64,000 nt of DNA from Bradyrhizobium sp. LHD-71 (GCF_031157255.1 NZ_JAVIFX010000015.1:1-64000); one strand, 5' to 3'; counted from the first letter of the stretch, positions 21,900 through 31,453 are shown. The notes: generated by a model from the sequence alone, not told the origin. A program made the numbers and translations.

Positions 21900-22529
21900 G
21901 AAAGCGCTCTTTTAAGCTTGTCGAATTCGCAAGGAAAACGCCGCCGGGAGGCGACGCCAAGCCCTTGGAGTTCAATCGGAACTTCGATTTTGGGCTGGCC
22001 TGCGAGGATCGAGGCCAAAAATCGCCGGTTTGCTAACATAGTGAACGCGCAGGCGCAACATGACCATATCGCACAGGCACTTGCGTCATGACCGCGCGCA
22101 ACGCGCGCTGCACGATCGACTCCGCGCACACAATGCACAATCATCTGCGATGTGCATGGCGCGCGAGATGAGCAACTCCCGCACCTCACGGTCACGAACA
22201 CGCCGAAAGGTTCACTCTGAGCTGCCCGTTCAGATCAGGCAGACCGGCGCGAGGCGCATAGCGAGCGCCGGGAACGAATTCTTATGCCTGGGTGACGATA
22301 ACTTCGTTTTACAGTAATCGCAGGAATCTAGTGTTTAATTATTCCTTAAAATCAAGCAATCGAAAGTAATTAAAGTACTTCCACAATCTTCGTCACAATT
22401 CGACAGATTCGAGTTTTCGCTAAACCTGTCACTTTTCAGCCCAATTCTGACGCGAACCCGCAAAGGCTTCGGGCACGGGGCGCATCTATTCAGTCGGGCT
22501 GACTGAAATACATAATAAGGGACAGGTGG
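21900..22529. promoter_or_regulatory. Divergent atp / rlpA promoter region with hairpin and operator-like sites
   Basis: No credible gene is seen in these 630 bases. On the atp side, an imperfect hairpin at 21985-22024 pairs CGATTTT with AAAATCG and GGCCT with AGGCC. On the rlpA side the sequence becomes AT-rich from about 22310. TTAATTATTCCTTAA at 22335-22349 fits the CtrA recognition pattern TTAA-N7-TTAA. TTCAGTC (22489-22495) and GACTGAA (22501-22507) form a 7-bp inverted pair 22 bases before the rlpA start. Confidence 0.5.
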
Positions 22530-22970
22530 ATGCACCAAACAACTAGCCGCGCTCGCGCGCGGAAGCTTGCAGTTCGCTCAATGCTCACCATCGCCGCTGC
22601 GACTGCCATCATCGCATCGGGAGCGACAGCAGGCGAAGCCAAGAGCCGCAAGAGCTGGCGCAGCGCACATGCCGCAGCCCCGGCTTACGGCGGCAACTTC
22701 GCAGGCAAGGCGTCCTATTACGGTTCGGAATCCGGCCGGCGCACTGCATCCGGCGCCCGCTTCAACCCCATGGGGCTCACTGCCGCCCATCGCAGCCTGC
22801 CGTTCGGCACCAGGCTGAAGGTCACCCACGGCGGCCGCAGCGTCGTCGTGACGGTCAACGACCGCGGCCCGTTCATTCGTGGCCGTGTGCTCGACCTCTC
22901 CAAGGGCGCGGCCCACGCGATCGGCCTGACCGGCCGCGGCGTTGGTCATGTGGTGGCCGAGGTTCAGTAA
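22530..22970 (+). CDS. rlpA: RlpA-like exported septal-ring protein
   Basis: The 146-residue product has a basic N-terminus, a signal sequence (about residues 15-36) and a double-psi beta-barrel domain: [56 protein letters not shown]. RlpA proteins act at the septum; some cut naked glycan strands as lytic transglycosylases. No lipobox Cys and no SPOR domain are present, so it is a short soluble or loosely held version. AGGTGG precedes the ATG. A possible CtrA site lies upstream. Confidence 0.92.
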   Translation: MHQTTSRARARKLAVRSMLTIAAATAIIASGATAGEAKSRKSWRSAHAAAPAYGGNFAGKASYYGSESGRRTASGARFNPMGLTAAHRSLPFGTRLKVTHGGRSVVVTVNDRGPFIRGRVLDLSKGAAHAIGLTGRGVGHVVAEVQ

Positions 22971-23030
22971 GCGTTGCGTTCTTGAGTTACGAGTCGCGTT
23001 TCTGAGTTAAAACAAGAAGCCGTATGCGTA

Positions 23031-23085
23031 CGGGCGAAAGCCCGAGAACTGCCGTGTCGTTCGAAAGGACGGCACGGCGTTTTCT
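23031..23085 (+). terminator. Two hairpins downstream of rlpA, second followed by T-run
   Basis: CGGGC-GAAA-GCCCG at 23031-23044 is a 5-bp stem with a GNRA-type loop. Next, GCCGTG (23051-23056) pairs with CACGGC (23073-23078) and is followed by GTTTTCTT. The second is probably the rlpA terminator. Confidence 0.6.
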
Positions 23086-23137
23086 TGAGAGGTGAGTAGT
23101 GAGCACCGCGACACTCACTTCTCTCTCCCTATGCGCC

Positions 23138-25309
23138 TCACACAAAGCTCTGCGGATCGACGTCAACCTCAAGCTTGAGGTTGCCTTTGGTCTTGGGTCC
23201 TGCCGCAAGCCAGTCACGCAGATAACCTGACAGGTCATAGCCACGCGCCGATTTGACCAGCAGGCGATAGCGGTAGCGGCCGCGCACCACCGCGAGCGGC
23301 GCCTCGGCAGGTCCCAGCACCTTCACCTGATCGTCCAACGGCGCTGTCGACGCGAGCTTCCGCGCGAAGCCTTCCGCCGTCGCCCGGTCGCCGGCCGAGA
23401 CGATCAGGCTCGCAAGCCGGCCGAATGGCGGATAGCCCGTTCGCTCACGGGACTCGATCTCGCTCTGGTAGAATGCTTCGCGGTCACAGGCGATCAGCGC
23501 ACGCATCACCGGGTGCTGGGGCTGATGGGTCTGCAGATAACCCGTCCCGTGCCCGCTCTCACGCCCGGCCCGTCCGATCACCTGATTGAGCAGTTGAAAG
23601 GTGCGCTCGGCCGCGCGTGGATCGCCGTTGCCAAGGCCCAGGTCGGCATCGATCACCCCAACGAGGTTGAGGCGCGGAAAATGATGGCCCTTGGCGACGA
23701 GTTGCGTGCCGATGATGATATCGACCCGGCCTTCGGCGATCTCGTTCAGTTCGCTGCGCATGATCTCGATCGAGGTGATGAGATCGCTCGACAACACCAT
23801 CGTGCGCGCCTGCGGAAACAGCGCGGCGACCTCTTCCTGCAGGCGCTCGACGCCGGGACCGATCGCCGCCAGCGACTCCTCAGCCTGGCATTGCGGGCAC
23901 ACATGCGGCCGCGGCATCGAGAAGCCGCAATGGTGACAGACGAGCCGCTGCCGAAAGCGGTGATCGACCAGCCAGGCGTCGCAGATGTTGCAGGCGAAGC
24001 GATGGCCACAGGCCCTGCACAGCGTCAGCGGCGCATAGCCGCGGCGATTGAGGAACAGCAGCGCCTGCTCGCGGCGCTCGATGGCGTGACGAACGGCCTC
24101 GGCGAGCCGCGGAGCGATGAAGCGCCCGCGAGGCGGGCCCTCGATGCGCAGATCGATCGGTTCGATGTGCGGCATGTGCTGGCCGCCGAAGCGCTGCGGC
24201 AGCGGGATGCGCTGGTAGCGGCCGCGCCGCGCATTCACCTCGGTTTCGACCGAGGGCGTCGCCGATGACAGCACTACCGGAATCTTGGCAATGTGGGCCC
24301 GCACCACCGCCATGTCGCGGGCATGATAATGGGCGCCCTCATCCTGCTTGTAGGCCTGGTCGTGCTCCTCATCGACGACGATGAGGCCGAGATCGGCATA
24401 AGGCAGCATCAACGCCGAACGCGCACCGATCACCACACGCGCCTCGCCTGAAGCGATCGCCGCCCAATTTCGCGCGCGCGTGCGTGGTGTCAGCTCCGAG
24501 TGCCATTCAAAGGGACGGACGCCGAAGCGAGCGGCGAAACGATCGAGGAATTGCCCGGTGAGCGCGATCTCCGGCATCAGAATGAGCGCCTGCCTGCCCT
24601 TGCGCAGGACTTCGGCGACGGCTTCGAAGTAGACCTCGGTCTTGCCGGAACCGGTCACGCCGTCGAGCAAGGCAGCGCCGAACGCGTCCTTCTTTGCGAA
24701 TGCGCGCATTGCCTCCACGGCCGCCTGCTGGCCCTGCGAAAACTCAGGGACCGCAAAGTCGGGATCAGGCGGCGGGGCCGGCATCGCCTTCGGCAGGGGC
24801 AGGACTTCCAGCGTACCCTCGTCGACCAGCCCGTCCACCACGCCGGTGCTGACGCCCGCCTCGGCGGCCGCCTCCGATTTCGGCCGCAGCATGCCGTCCG
24901 ACAACAGCGCGATCAGCCGCCGCCGAGCCGGTGTCATCCGCTCAGGCGGCGGGCCGGAAAGCCGCACGCCGAGCCGGAGGCGTTCGGGACCCAGATCGCC
25001 CATGCGCAGTGTCATGCGCAAGACCATGCCGCGCGACGAGAGGGTATAATCGGCGATCCAGTCGACGAAGCTGCGCAATTCCTTCTTAAGCGGCGGGAAG
25101 TCGAGCTTCTCGTCGACATCCTTCAGGCGATTGTGCAGCCGCGGTTCCGGTTCCGCGTCGTCGGCCCAGACCACCGCCATGACGTCGCGCGCGCCCAACG
25201 GCACTGACACAATGTCGCCCGCCTTGAGATCGAAAGTCTCAGGGATGCGATAGGAGTAGGTACGATCGAGGGCGACCGGCGCGAGGACATCGACAAAGCG
25301 CGTGGGCAT
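23138..25309 (-). CDS. priA: Primosomal helicase PriA
   Basis: PriA restarts stalled forks by loading DnaB. The 723-residue product has the 3'-end-binding N-terminal domain, Walker A GVTGSGKTEVYF, the DEAH-type box VVDEEHDQAYKQDEG, ATPSVETEVNARRGRY, and a zinc-binding cysteine cluster (CRACGHRFACNICD and CHHCGFSMPRPHVCPQC). Motifs V and VI are GTQLVAKGHHFPRLNLVGV and NQVIGRAGRESGHG. Divergent from xerC, as is common in this order. Confidence 0.97.
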   Translation of the reverse strand: MPTRFVDVLAPVALDRTYSYRIPETFDLKAGDIVSVPLGARDVMAVVWADDAEPEPRLHNRLKDVDEKLDFPPLKKELRSFVDWIADYTLSSRGMVLRMTLRMGDLGPERLRLGVRLSGPPPERMTPARRRLIALLSDGMLRPKSEAAAEAGVSTGVVDGLVDEGTLEVLPLPKAMPAPPPDPDFAVPEFSQGQQAAVEAMRAFAKKDAFGAALLDGVTGSGKTEVYFEAVAEVLRKGRQALILMPEIALTGQFLDRFAARFGVRPFEWHSELTPRTRARNWAAIASGEARVVIGARSALMLPYADLGLIVVDEEHDQAYKQDEGAHYHARDMAVVRAHIAKIPVVLSSATPSVETEVNARRGRYQRIPLPQRFGGQHMPHIEPIDLRIEGPPRGRFIAPRLAEAVRHAIERREQALLFLNRRGYAPLTLCRACGHRFACNICDAWLVDHRFRQRLVCHHCGFSMPRPHVCPQCQAEESLAAIGPGVERLQEEVAALFPQARTMVLSSDLITSIEIMRSELNEIAEGRVDIIIGTQLVAKGHHFPRLNLVGVIDADLGLGNGDPRAAERTFQLLNQVIGRAGRESGHGTGYLQTHQPQHPVMRALIACDREAFYQSEIESRERTGYPPFGRLASLIVSAGDRATAEGFARKLASTAPLDDQVKVLGPAEAPLAVVRGRYRYRLLVKSARGYDLSGYLRDWLAAGPKTKGNLKLEVDVDPQSFV

Positions 25310-25375
25310 GCTCGCTAGATGCCTGAAGGGCCTGAATTAAGCTAGGTGCAAGGAAGGGGTGCGATAAAGCTCACC

Positions 25376-26398
25376 ATGTCAAGCACCTCTCGATCACGGC
25401 CGGCACCTTCGGAGAACAGTGACGCCTTGGATGGCGAGGCTCTGGATGGCGAGGCTCTGGACCTCGTCTGCGTGGCTGCCGATCTTGCCGCAGAGATCCG
25501 TCGCTGGCTGTTGCACTTGCGCAGTGAACGCCGTCTTTCAGCGAAAACGCTCGAGGCCTATGAACGCGACCTGCGGCAATGCTTAAGGTTCCTGAGCGAG
25601 CATTGGGGCGGACGCGTTACGCTCAAGCAATTCGCGAAGCTGGAGACGACGGATATCCGCGCCTTCATGGCGATGCGCCGAAGCGACGATATTGCGAGCC
25701 GCTCGCTGATGCGCACACTCGCAGGCCTGCGTTCTTTCGGCAAGTTCCTCGAAGCCGAAGGCAAGGGAAAGCTTGGCGCGCTGGCGGCAATTCGCGCGCC
25801 GAAGGTCGGCAAGACGCTGCCCAAGCCGCTGACCGTCGAGAACGCCAAGCGAATGGCTGACGCCGATATGCGCGCAGGCGAAGCCCGCGAACCGTGGGTG
25901 CTGGCGCGCGACGCCGCCGTGATGGCGCTGCTCTACGGCTCGGGCCTGCGCATTTCCGAAGCGCTCGGCCTGAAACGTCGCGACGTGCCGGCGCCGGGCG
26001 CAGGCGACGTGCTGGTCGTCACCGGCAAGGGCAACAAGACGCGCATGGTGCCGGTGCTGCAGAATGTGCTGGCGCTGATCGCCGAATACGTCGCGATGTG
26101 TCCCTATGACCTGACCGCCGACAGACCGATCTTCGTCGGTGCACGCGGCGGGCCGTTGAGCCCGCGCATCATCCAGTTGGCGATGGCACGGTTGCGCGGC
26201 GCACTCGGCCTGCCGGACAGCGCCACGCCACACGCGCTTCGGCATTCCTTCGCCACGCACCTGCTCGGACGTGGCGGCGACCTGCGCGCGATCCAGGAAC
26301 TGCTCGGCCACGCCTCGCTCTCGACCACCCAGATCTACACCGCCGTCGACACCGAGCGCCTGCTCGACGTCTACAAGACTGCTCATCCGCGCGCCTGA
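25376..26398 (+). CDS. xerC: Tyrosine recombinase XerC
   Basis: XerC resolves chromosome dimers at dif. The 340-residue product has the SAM-like core-binding domain (from about residue 40, [19 protein letters not shown]) and the catalytic domain with Arg in [12 protein letters not shown], Lys in [37 protein letters not shown] and the nucleophilic Tyr in that last motif. The N-terminus carries a short tandem repeat [13 protein letters not shown] 25376 is chosen over GTG 25346; both lack a convincing ribosome-binding site. Confidence 0.94.
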   Translation: MSSTSRSRPAPSENSDALDGEALDGEALDLVCVAADLAAEIRRWLLHLRSERRLSAKTLEAYERDLRQCLRFLSEHWGGRVTLKQFAKLETTDIRAFMAMRRSDDIASRSLMRTLAGLRSFGKFLEAEGKGKLGALAAIRAPKVGKTLPKPLTVENAKRMADADMRAGEAREPWVLARDAAVMALLYGSGLRISEALGLKRRDVPAPGAGDVLVVTGKGNKTRMVPVLQNVLALIAEYVAMCPYDLTADRPIFVGARGGPLSPRIIQLAMARLRGALGLPDSATPHALRHSFATHLLGRGGDLRAIQELLGHASLSTTQIYTAVDTERLLDVYKTAHPRA

Positions 26399-26458
26399 GC
26401 CTCGCCCGCGTTGGTTCAGTCTCTACACACCATGGCTGCTGATCCGAAGCCTGCCGAC

Positions 26459-26489
26459 GGGATTGCTTCGCTTCGTTCGCAATGACGGG
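26459..26489. repeat. Half copy of the 26881-26970 palindromic repeat
   Basis: The stretch GGATTGCTTCGCTTCG continuing to CGCAATGACGGG matches one arm of the full element 400 bases downstream. It lies just before the small gene at 26528. Confidence 0.6.
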
Positions 26490-26527
26490 TATGATTTCGA
26501 CGCCGTGGAACAACAAGGGAGCGACCC

Positions 26528-26821
26528 ATGATCATCGCCATCGACGCCAGCGGCAAGGTTAGCTTGAACGAAGCCAGCGACTTCAAGGGCTTCAAGGTGA
26601 CGGCGCCGAACAATGATGCAGCTTTCCTCACCGAGGCGCTTGCGCCTGCCGGCCGCTACGACGGCTCGCATGCGTGGATTTCGCAGGAATGGCTGATCAG
26701 CCAGGGCGTGGCGCATGGCGACGCATGGCGCGAAGGCTTTGACAAGATGGCGGCTTTCGCTCAGTCGAAAGGCTGGGTGGAGAACGGCGCAATCCGCGCC
26801 CATGTGGAGACGGTGGGCTGA
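26528..26821 (+). CDS. Small conserved-type hypothetical protein
   Basis: A 97-residue soluble protein, MIIAIDASGKVSLNEASDFK then GFKVTAPNND, with AWISQEWLISQGVAHGDAWR and ending in NGAIRAHVETVG. A good AAGGGAG site precedes the ATG and codon use is like its neighbours, so it is likely a real gene. No family recognised. It is flanked on both sides by copies of the same palindromic repeat. Confidence 0.7.
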   Translation: MIIAIDASGKVSLNEASDFKGFKVTAPNNDAAFLTEALAPAGRYDGSHAWISQEWLISQGVAHGDAWREGFDKMAAFAQSKGWVENGAIRAHVETVG

Positions 26822-26880
26822 TCGCCTCGACAAAGCACGAGTCGAAACAGCATCGTCATTGCTGTGCGAAACCCCAGGCT

Positions 26881-26970
26881 CGTCATTGCGAGCGCAGCGA
26901 AGCAATCCAGTCTGAGTCTGCAGCAACCGCCGCGCTGGATTGCTTCGTCGCTGCGCTCCTCGCAATGACG
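26881..26970. repeat. REP-like palindromic element
   Basis: Two arms of 30 and 36 bases (26881-26910 and 26935-26970) starting CGTCATTGCGAG and ending AGCAATCCAG form a long imperfect hairpin; the right arm has two 3-base insertions relative to the left. It ends 2 bases before the stop codon of the reverse-strand oxidase gene, so it may act as a 3' end structure. Confidence 0.8.
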
Positions 26971-26972
26971 GG

Positions 26973-28367
26973 TCACACCTCGATGATCCGCCCCGGATTG
27001 AGAATGTTGTGTGGGTCGAGCGCGCGTTTGAGTGTGCGCATGGTCTCGATCTCTTCTGCTGTACGGCTCATCTTCAGATACGGCCGCTTTGAAATGCCGA
27101 TGCCGTGCTCGGCGGAGATCGAGCCCCCGAATTCACCGGTGATGCCGTAGACCAGCTTCTCGAACTCCTCGCGTCGCTCCGGCGTATGCTCGTGGTGTAC
27201 GCCGATGTGCAGGTTGCCGTCTCCGGCATGGCCGAACACGATGGCAAACGCTTCCGGGTCGATCTTCTTGATGCGCGAGGCGATCTGGTCTGCGTAGTCC
27301 TCCATCCGGTCGATCGCGAGGCTGACGTCGAAGCCGATCCGCGCCGCGTAAGGAAAGCTGCGCCCCAGCTCGACGCTGGAATCGCGGATGCGCCAGATCG
27401 CGGCCGCCGAGGCATTTGAGGTCGAGATCGTCGCATCGAGGATCTGCCCCTCGCCCATCGCCATCTCCAAAAGCGCCTCGAGATCGGCACGGATGCGCTC
27501 CGCGTCGCCACCCGAGGCCTCCAGCAACACGTAGAATGGATGATGCGTCGGCAACGGTCCGGTGACGCCCTTCACACGCTCCACCGTCAAACGGTAATAC
27601 TCGTTCCACATCACCTCGAACGCGGTGAGTTCGCCGCCGAGTTTGGCTCGCGCGAGCTTCAGGAACGACGCCACCTCGGAGAACGACGGCAGTGCGCACA
27701 GCGCGACCTGCTGCTCCGCCGGCGCCGGAAAAATCCGTAGCGCCGCACGCGTGACGACGCCGAGAATACCTTCCGAACCGATGAACAGATGCTTCAGATC
27801 GATACCGGTGTTGTTCTTGATGTATTTGCGCAAACCCTTCAGCACCGTGCCGTCTGCCGTGACGACCTCGAGACCGAGGATCATGTCGCGGGTCATGCCA
27901 TAGCGGATCACACGGTTGCCGCCGGCATTGGTGGAAATGTTACCGCCGATGGTGCAGCTGCCGCGCGAGCCGAGGTCGAGGGGAAACATGAAGCCATCCT
28001 GCTCCACCCGCTCCTGGATCTTCTGCAGCGGCGCGCCGGCTTGGGCGACGGCGACGCCGGTTGCGACGTCCACCTCCTCGATGGCGTTCATTCGCTCCAT
28101 CGACAACACGATCTCACTGGCGTTCGGCAGTGCACCGCGTACCAGCCCGGTCATACCGCCCTGGGTCGTCACCGGCACCTTCGCGCGATGGCACAGCCGC
28201 AGCAGCGCGGAGACGTCCTCAGTCGTCTTCGGCCGCACGACAGCGCGCGGCTTCGGCACGGGACTGCCTGCGAGATCGTGGTGATAGCGCGCGTCGATGT
28301 CGGCGCCGGCCAGCACCGAGCCCTCTTCCAGCGTGCTGCGCAGTTCTTCGATGAAGCCGTCCGCCAT
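26973..28367 (-). CDS. FAD-binding oxidase, GlcD / D-lactate dehydrogenase type
   Basis: The 464-residue flavoprotein has the PCMH-type FAD-binding domain (PKPRAVVRPKTTEDVSALLR, TTQGGMTGLVRGA, SRGSCTIGGNISTNAGGNR, GSEGILGVVTRAAL) and a C-terminal oxidase domain with GHAGDGNLHIGV, SISAEHGIG and DPHNILNPGRI. Such enzymes oxidise D-2-hydroxy acids (D-lactate, glycolate, D-2-hydroxyglutarate). The position beside the 2-oxoglutarate dehydrogenase genes would suit D-2-hydroxyglutarate, but this is only inference. The start at 28367 follows GGGAGGGAC; the frame to 28637 crosses repeats and is not used. Confidence 0.9.
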   Translation of the reverse strand: MADGFIEELRSTLEEGSVLAGADIDARYHHDLAGSPVPKPRAVVRPKTTEDVSALLRLCHRAKVPVTTQGGMTGLVRGALPNASEIVLSMERMNAIEEVDVATGVAVAQAGAPLQKIQERVEQDGFMFPLDLGSRGSCTIGGNISTNAGGNRVIRYGMTRDMILGLEVVTADGTVLKGLRKYIKNNTGIDLKHLFIGSEGILGVVTRAALRIFPAPAEQQVALCALPSFSEVASFLKLARAKLGGELTAFEVMWNEYYRLTVERVKGVTGPLPTHHPFYVLLEASGGDAERIRADLEALLEMAMGEGQILDATISTSNASAAAIWRIRDSSVELGRSFPYAARIGFDVSLAIDRMEDYADQIASRIKKIDPEAFAIVFGHAGDGNLHIGVHHEHTPERREEFEKLVYGITGEFGGSISAEHGIGISKRPYLKMSRTAEEIETMRTLKRALDPHNILNPGRIIEV

Positions 28368-28398
28368 GTCCCTCCCTCTCCGCGCCTTGGAGACCAGA

Positions 28399-28498
28399 GC
28401 ATTTTCCGGAAAGGTGGATACCGGCTTTCCGCAAGAAAATGCGCCCCTAGAAGAAATCTGGAACGTATTCCGTTCGACCTGAACGGAATACGTTCCAG
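28399..28498. repeat. Two adjacent hairpin repeats between lpd and the FAD oxidase
   Basis: The first (about 28399-28443) pairs GCATTTTC with GAAAATGC around CCGGAAAGGTGGATACCGG. The second has perfect 18-bp arms (28458-28475 and 28481-28498, from CTGGAACGTATTCCG) with a 5-base loop. Both fill the whole lpd-oxidase spacer and would fold strongly in the mRNA. Confidence 0.8.
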
Positions 28499-28507
28499 GG
28501 ACCAGCT

Positions 28508-29908
28508 TTACATATGAATGGCGCGCTTGGCGACGTTCATCGCGGCTTCCTTGACCGCTTCCGAGCGCGTCGGATGCGCATGGCAGGTGCGCGCGAGATC
28601 CTCTGAACTGCCGCCGAACTCGATCAGGACCGTGCATTCGTGGATCATCTCGCCGGCCTCGACGCCGACGATGTGGGCGCCGAGCACACGGTCGGTCTTC
28701 GCATCCGCCAGGAATTTCACGAAACCGTCGGTCTGCTGGTTCGACTTTGCGCGGCCGTTCGCCGTGAACGGGAATTTGCCGACGTTGTAGGCGATGCCCG
28801 CGGCCTTCAGCTCTTCCTCGGTCTTGCCGACCGAGGCCACTTCCGGAGAGGTGTAAACCACGCCCGGAATCGCGTCATAGTTCACGTGGCCCGCGTGGCC
28901 TGCGATGATTTCTGCGACCGCGATGCCTTCATCCTCGGCCTTGTGCGCGAGCATCGCCCCCCTGACCACGTCGCCGATGGCGTAGATGCCTTTCACATTC
29001 GTTGCGAAATGCGCGTCGATGTCCACCCGCCCGCGTTCGTCGAGCGCGACACCCGCTTCCTTCAAGCCGAGGCCCTCGGTGTAGGGTACCCGGCCGATGG
29101 CGACGAGCACGACGTCGGCCTCGATCGCTTCCACAGGCCCGCCCGCTGCCGGCTCAACGCTCACTTTGAGCATCTTGCCCGACGTATCGACTCCGCTCAC
29201 CTTGGTGCCGAGCTTGAAGGTCATGCCCTGCTTTTCAAGCAGACGCTGAAACTGCCGCGCCACCTCACCGTCCATACCTGGCAGGATGCGGTCGAGAAAC
29301 TCGACGACGGTGACCTGCGCGCCGAGCCTTCGCCAGACCGAGCCAAGCTCGAGCCCGATGATGCCGGCGCCGACGATCAAAAGCTTGCCCGGCACCTTCG
29401 GCAGCGTCAGCGCGCCGGTGGAGGATACGATCCGCTTCTCATCGATCTCGACGCCCTTGAGTCGTGCGACGTCCGAACCCGTGGCGATGACGATGTTTTT
29501 CGTCTCAAGCACCTGCGTCTTGCCTTCGCCGCTCTTCACCTCGACCTTGCCGGCCGAAAGGACGCGGCCCGTGCCCTGATACGCGTCGATCTTGTTCTTC
29601 TTGAACAGGAAGGCCACGCCCTTGGTGTTGCCGTCAACCGCCTGGTCCTTGAACTTCAGCATCGTCGGAAGATCGACCTCGGCCTTGCCGATCTTGATGC
29701 CCATCTTCGGAAAGTGATGCGCAACTTCCTCGAACCGCTCCGAGGCAAAGAGCAGCGCCTTCGACGGAATGCAGCCGACGTTGAGGCAGGTGCCGCCGAA
29801 GGTCGGCAGTTTCTCGACCACAGCCACCTTCATGCCGAGCTGCGCCGCGCGGATCGCACAGACGTAGCCGCCGGGACCAGTGCCGATGACAACGAGATCG
29901 TAGGACAT
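28508..29908 (-). CDS. lpdA: Dihydrolipoyl dehydrogenase (E3)
   Basis: E3 reoxidises the lipoyl groups of 2-oxo-acid dehydrogenase complexes. The 466-residue flavoprotein has the FAD motif [19 protein letters not shown], the redox disulfide [13 protein letters not shown], the NAD motif [38 protein letters not shown] and the C-terminal [13 protein letters not shown] with the catalytic His-Glu partner. The ATG at 29908 follows GGAG; the frame to 30004 runs into a repeat. Placed after odhB, it is most likely the E3 of the 2-oxoglutarate complex. Confidence 0.96.
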   Translation of the reverse strand: MSYDLVVIGTGPGGYVCAIRAAQLGMKVAVVEKLPTFGGTCLNVGCIPSKALLFASERFEEVAHHFPKMGIKIGKAEVDLPTMLKFKDQAVDGNTKGVAFLFKKNKIDAYQGTGRVLSAGKVEVKSGEGKTQVLETKNIVIATGSDVARLKGVEIDEKRIVSSTGALTLPKVPGKLLIVGAGIIGLELGSVWRRLGAQVTVVEFLDRILPGMDGEVARQFQRLLEKQGMTFKLGTKVSGVDTSGKMLKVSVEPAAGGPVEAIEADVVLVAIGRVPYTEGLGLKEAGVALDERGRVDIDAHFATNVKGIYAIGDVVRGAMLAHKAEDEGIAVAEIIAGHAGHVNYDAIPGVVYTSPEVASVGKTEEELKAAGIAYNVGKFPFTANGRAKSNQQTDGFVKFLADAKTDRVLGAHIVGVEAGEMIHECTVLIEFGGSSEDLARTCHAHPTRSEAVKEAAMNVAKRAIHM

Positions 29909-29939
29909 GATGATGAACTCCAACTTGTTCGTAGTCGTG

Positions 29940-30045
29940 GCCACGCTTGTCCCGGCCACCCCGATCAGGACGGCACTGCGCCCTGAGCGGGATGGCCGGG
30001 TCACAGGCGAGCGAAGCGGCGCCTATGCCCGGCCATGACAATGGA
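29940..30045. repeat. GC-rich repeat-like spacer between odhB and lpd
   Basis: Contains CTTGTCCCGGCCA near the left and GCCCGGCCATGACA near the right, with CGGCACTGCGCC and GATGGCCGGGTCAC between. GGCCGGG and CCCGGCC pairs give several possible stems. It resembles decayed dispersed palindromes and has no open frame of interest. Confidence 0.45.
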
Positions 30046-30047
30046 AA

Positions 30048-31295
30048 TCAAAGATCGAGCACCAGGCGTGCCGGGTCCTCGAGGCTTTCCTTCACCCGCA
30101 CGAGGAAGGTCACCGCCTCCTTGCCGTCGATCACGCGATGATCGTATGACAATGCCAGATACATCATCGGCCGGATCTCGATCTTGCCGCCGACGACCAT
30201 CGGCCGTTCCTGGATCTTGTGCATGCCGAGGATGCCCGACTGCGGCGCGTTCAGGATCGGCGTCGACATCAAAGAGCCATAGACGCCACCGTTCGAGATG
30301 GTGAACGTGCCGCCCTGCATTTCGTCGATCTTGAGCTGACCATCGCGCGCTCGCCGCCCGTAGTCGGCGATGTCCTTCTCGATCTGGGCGATGGATTTCT
30401 GATCGCAGTCGCGCACCACCGGCACGACCAGGCCTCGGTCGGTACCGACTGCGACGCCGATGTGATAGTAGTTCTTGTAGATCAGGTCGGTGCCGTCGAT
30501 CTCCGCATTGACTGCCGGAATGTCCTTCAGCGCCTGCACGCACGCGCGCACGAAGAAGCCCATGAAGCCGAGCTTCACCCCGGTCTTCCTCTCGAACAGA
30601 TCCTTGTATTGCTTGCGAAGCTCCATCACCTGGCTCATGTCGACCTCGTTGAAGGTCGTCAGCATCGCCGCGGTGTTCTGCACCTCCTTGAGCCGGCGCG
30701 CGATGGTCTGGCGCAGCCGCGTCATCCGCACGCGCTCCTCGCGTGAGGCATCATCGTGCGGCGACGGGGCGCGCACCTGAACGGCGGCCGCCGGCTGATT
30801 GACAGGCGTCGGCTGCGATGCCGCTTTTTCGATCGCCGCCAGCATGTCGCCCTTGGTGACGCGACCATCCTTGCCGCTTCCCGGGACAGTCGATGCGTCG
30901 ACGCCACTCTCGGCCGAGAGTTTGCGCACCGATGGAGCAAGCGGCGCATCGGCAGCGACCTTGGCCGTCGAAGGCTGCGGCGCCGCCGGAGCCTGCGGTG
31001 CCGCAGCCGGCGCCGCGGCTTTCGCGGGAGCCGCGGGGGCGGCCGGCTTCGCGCCGCCGGCACCATCGGTGATCTGCCCAAGCAGCGCGCCGACCGCGAC
31101 TGTCTCGCCGTCCTTGGCGACGATGTCGCCGAGCACGCCCGCAGCAGGGGCCGGCACCTCGATCGTGACCTTGTCGGTCTCGAGCTCGACCAACGGCTCA
31201 TCCACGGCGACGGCATCGCCGGGCTTCTTGAACCACTTGCCGATCGTGGCTTCGGTGACGGATTCGCCGAGGGTCGGCACGCGGATTTCGGTCAT
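30048..31295 (-). CDS. odhB: 2-oxoglutarate dehydrogenase E2, dihydrolipoyl succinyltransferase
   Basis: Also called sucB. The 415-residue product has an N-terminal lipoyl domain with the lipoylated Lys in [11 protein letters not shown] (about residue 43), an Ala/Pro-rich flexible linker, a peripheral-subunit-binding domain ([20 protein letters not shown] onward) and the catalytic domain ending in [20 protein letters not shown], which holds the active-site His and Asp. Transfers succinyl groups to CoA. Downstream of sucA. Confidence 0.96.
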   Translation of the reverse strand: MTEIRVPTLGESVTEATIGKWFKKPGDAVAVDEPLVELETDKVTIEVPAPAAGVLGDIVAKDGETVAVGALLGQITDGAGGAKPAAPAAPAKAAAPAAAPQAPAAPQPSTAKVAADAPLAPSVRKLSAESGVDASTVPGSGKDGRVTKGDMLAAIEKAASQPTPVNQPAAAVQVRAPSPHDDASREERVRMTRLRQTIARRLKEVQNTAAMLTTFNEVDMSQVMELRKQYKDLFERKTGVKLGFMGFFVRACVQALKDIPAVNAEIDGTDLIYKNYYHIGVAVGTDRGLVVPVVRDCDQKSIAQIEKDIADYGRRARDGQLKIDEMQGGTFTISNGGVYGSLMSTPILNAPQSGILGMHKIQERPMVVGGKIEIRPMMYLALSYDHRVIDGKEAVTFLVRVKESLEDPARLVLDL

Positions 31296-31380
31296 GACAT
31301 TTTCCCTGATCGCGTCATAGCCGGGCTCATCCCCGGCTGTTCACGCGTTGTTGGCTTTCCAAGTTCGAGAAGGCGTGAAC

Positions 31381-31437
31381 GCCCGCGCATGGGCGATCGA
31401 AGGGAAGCACCGTTCTTCGAGACGGCCGTGCGCGGGC
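31381..31437. repeat. Hairpin in the sucA-odhB spacer
   Basis: GCCCGCGCA (31381-31389) pairs with TGCGCGGGC (31429-31437), leaving a 39-base loop. It lies in the 158-base spacer and would be in the sucA-odhB mRNA. It could be a processing or attenuation site; no T-run follows. Confidence 0.5.
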
Positions 31438-31453
31438 ATGAGCCTTCCAAAAA

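Noticed and set aside
22060-22317. 85-codon frame upstream of rlpA
   Set aside because: Low-complexity Arg/Ser product, no ribosome-binding site, no family resemblance.
25346-26398. XerC-type recombinase as a phage or island integrase
   Set aside because: Length, motifs and its place beside priA match housekeeping XerC; no tRNA, attachment site or phage genes are near.
26881-26970. Possible CRISPR or insertion-sequence end
   Set aside because: There is a single inverted pair with no regular spacing, no leader, no cas genes and no transposase; it is a REP-like palindrome.
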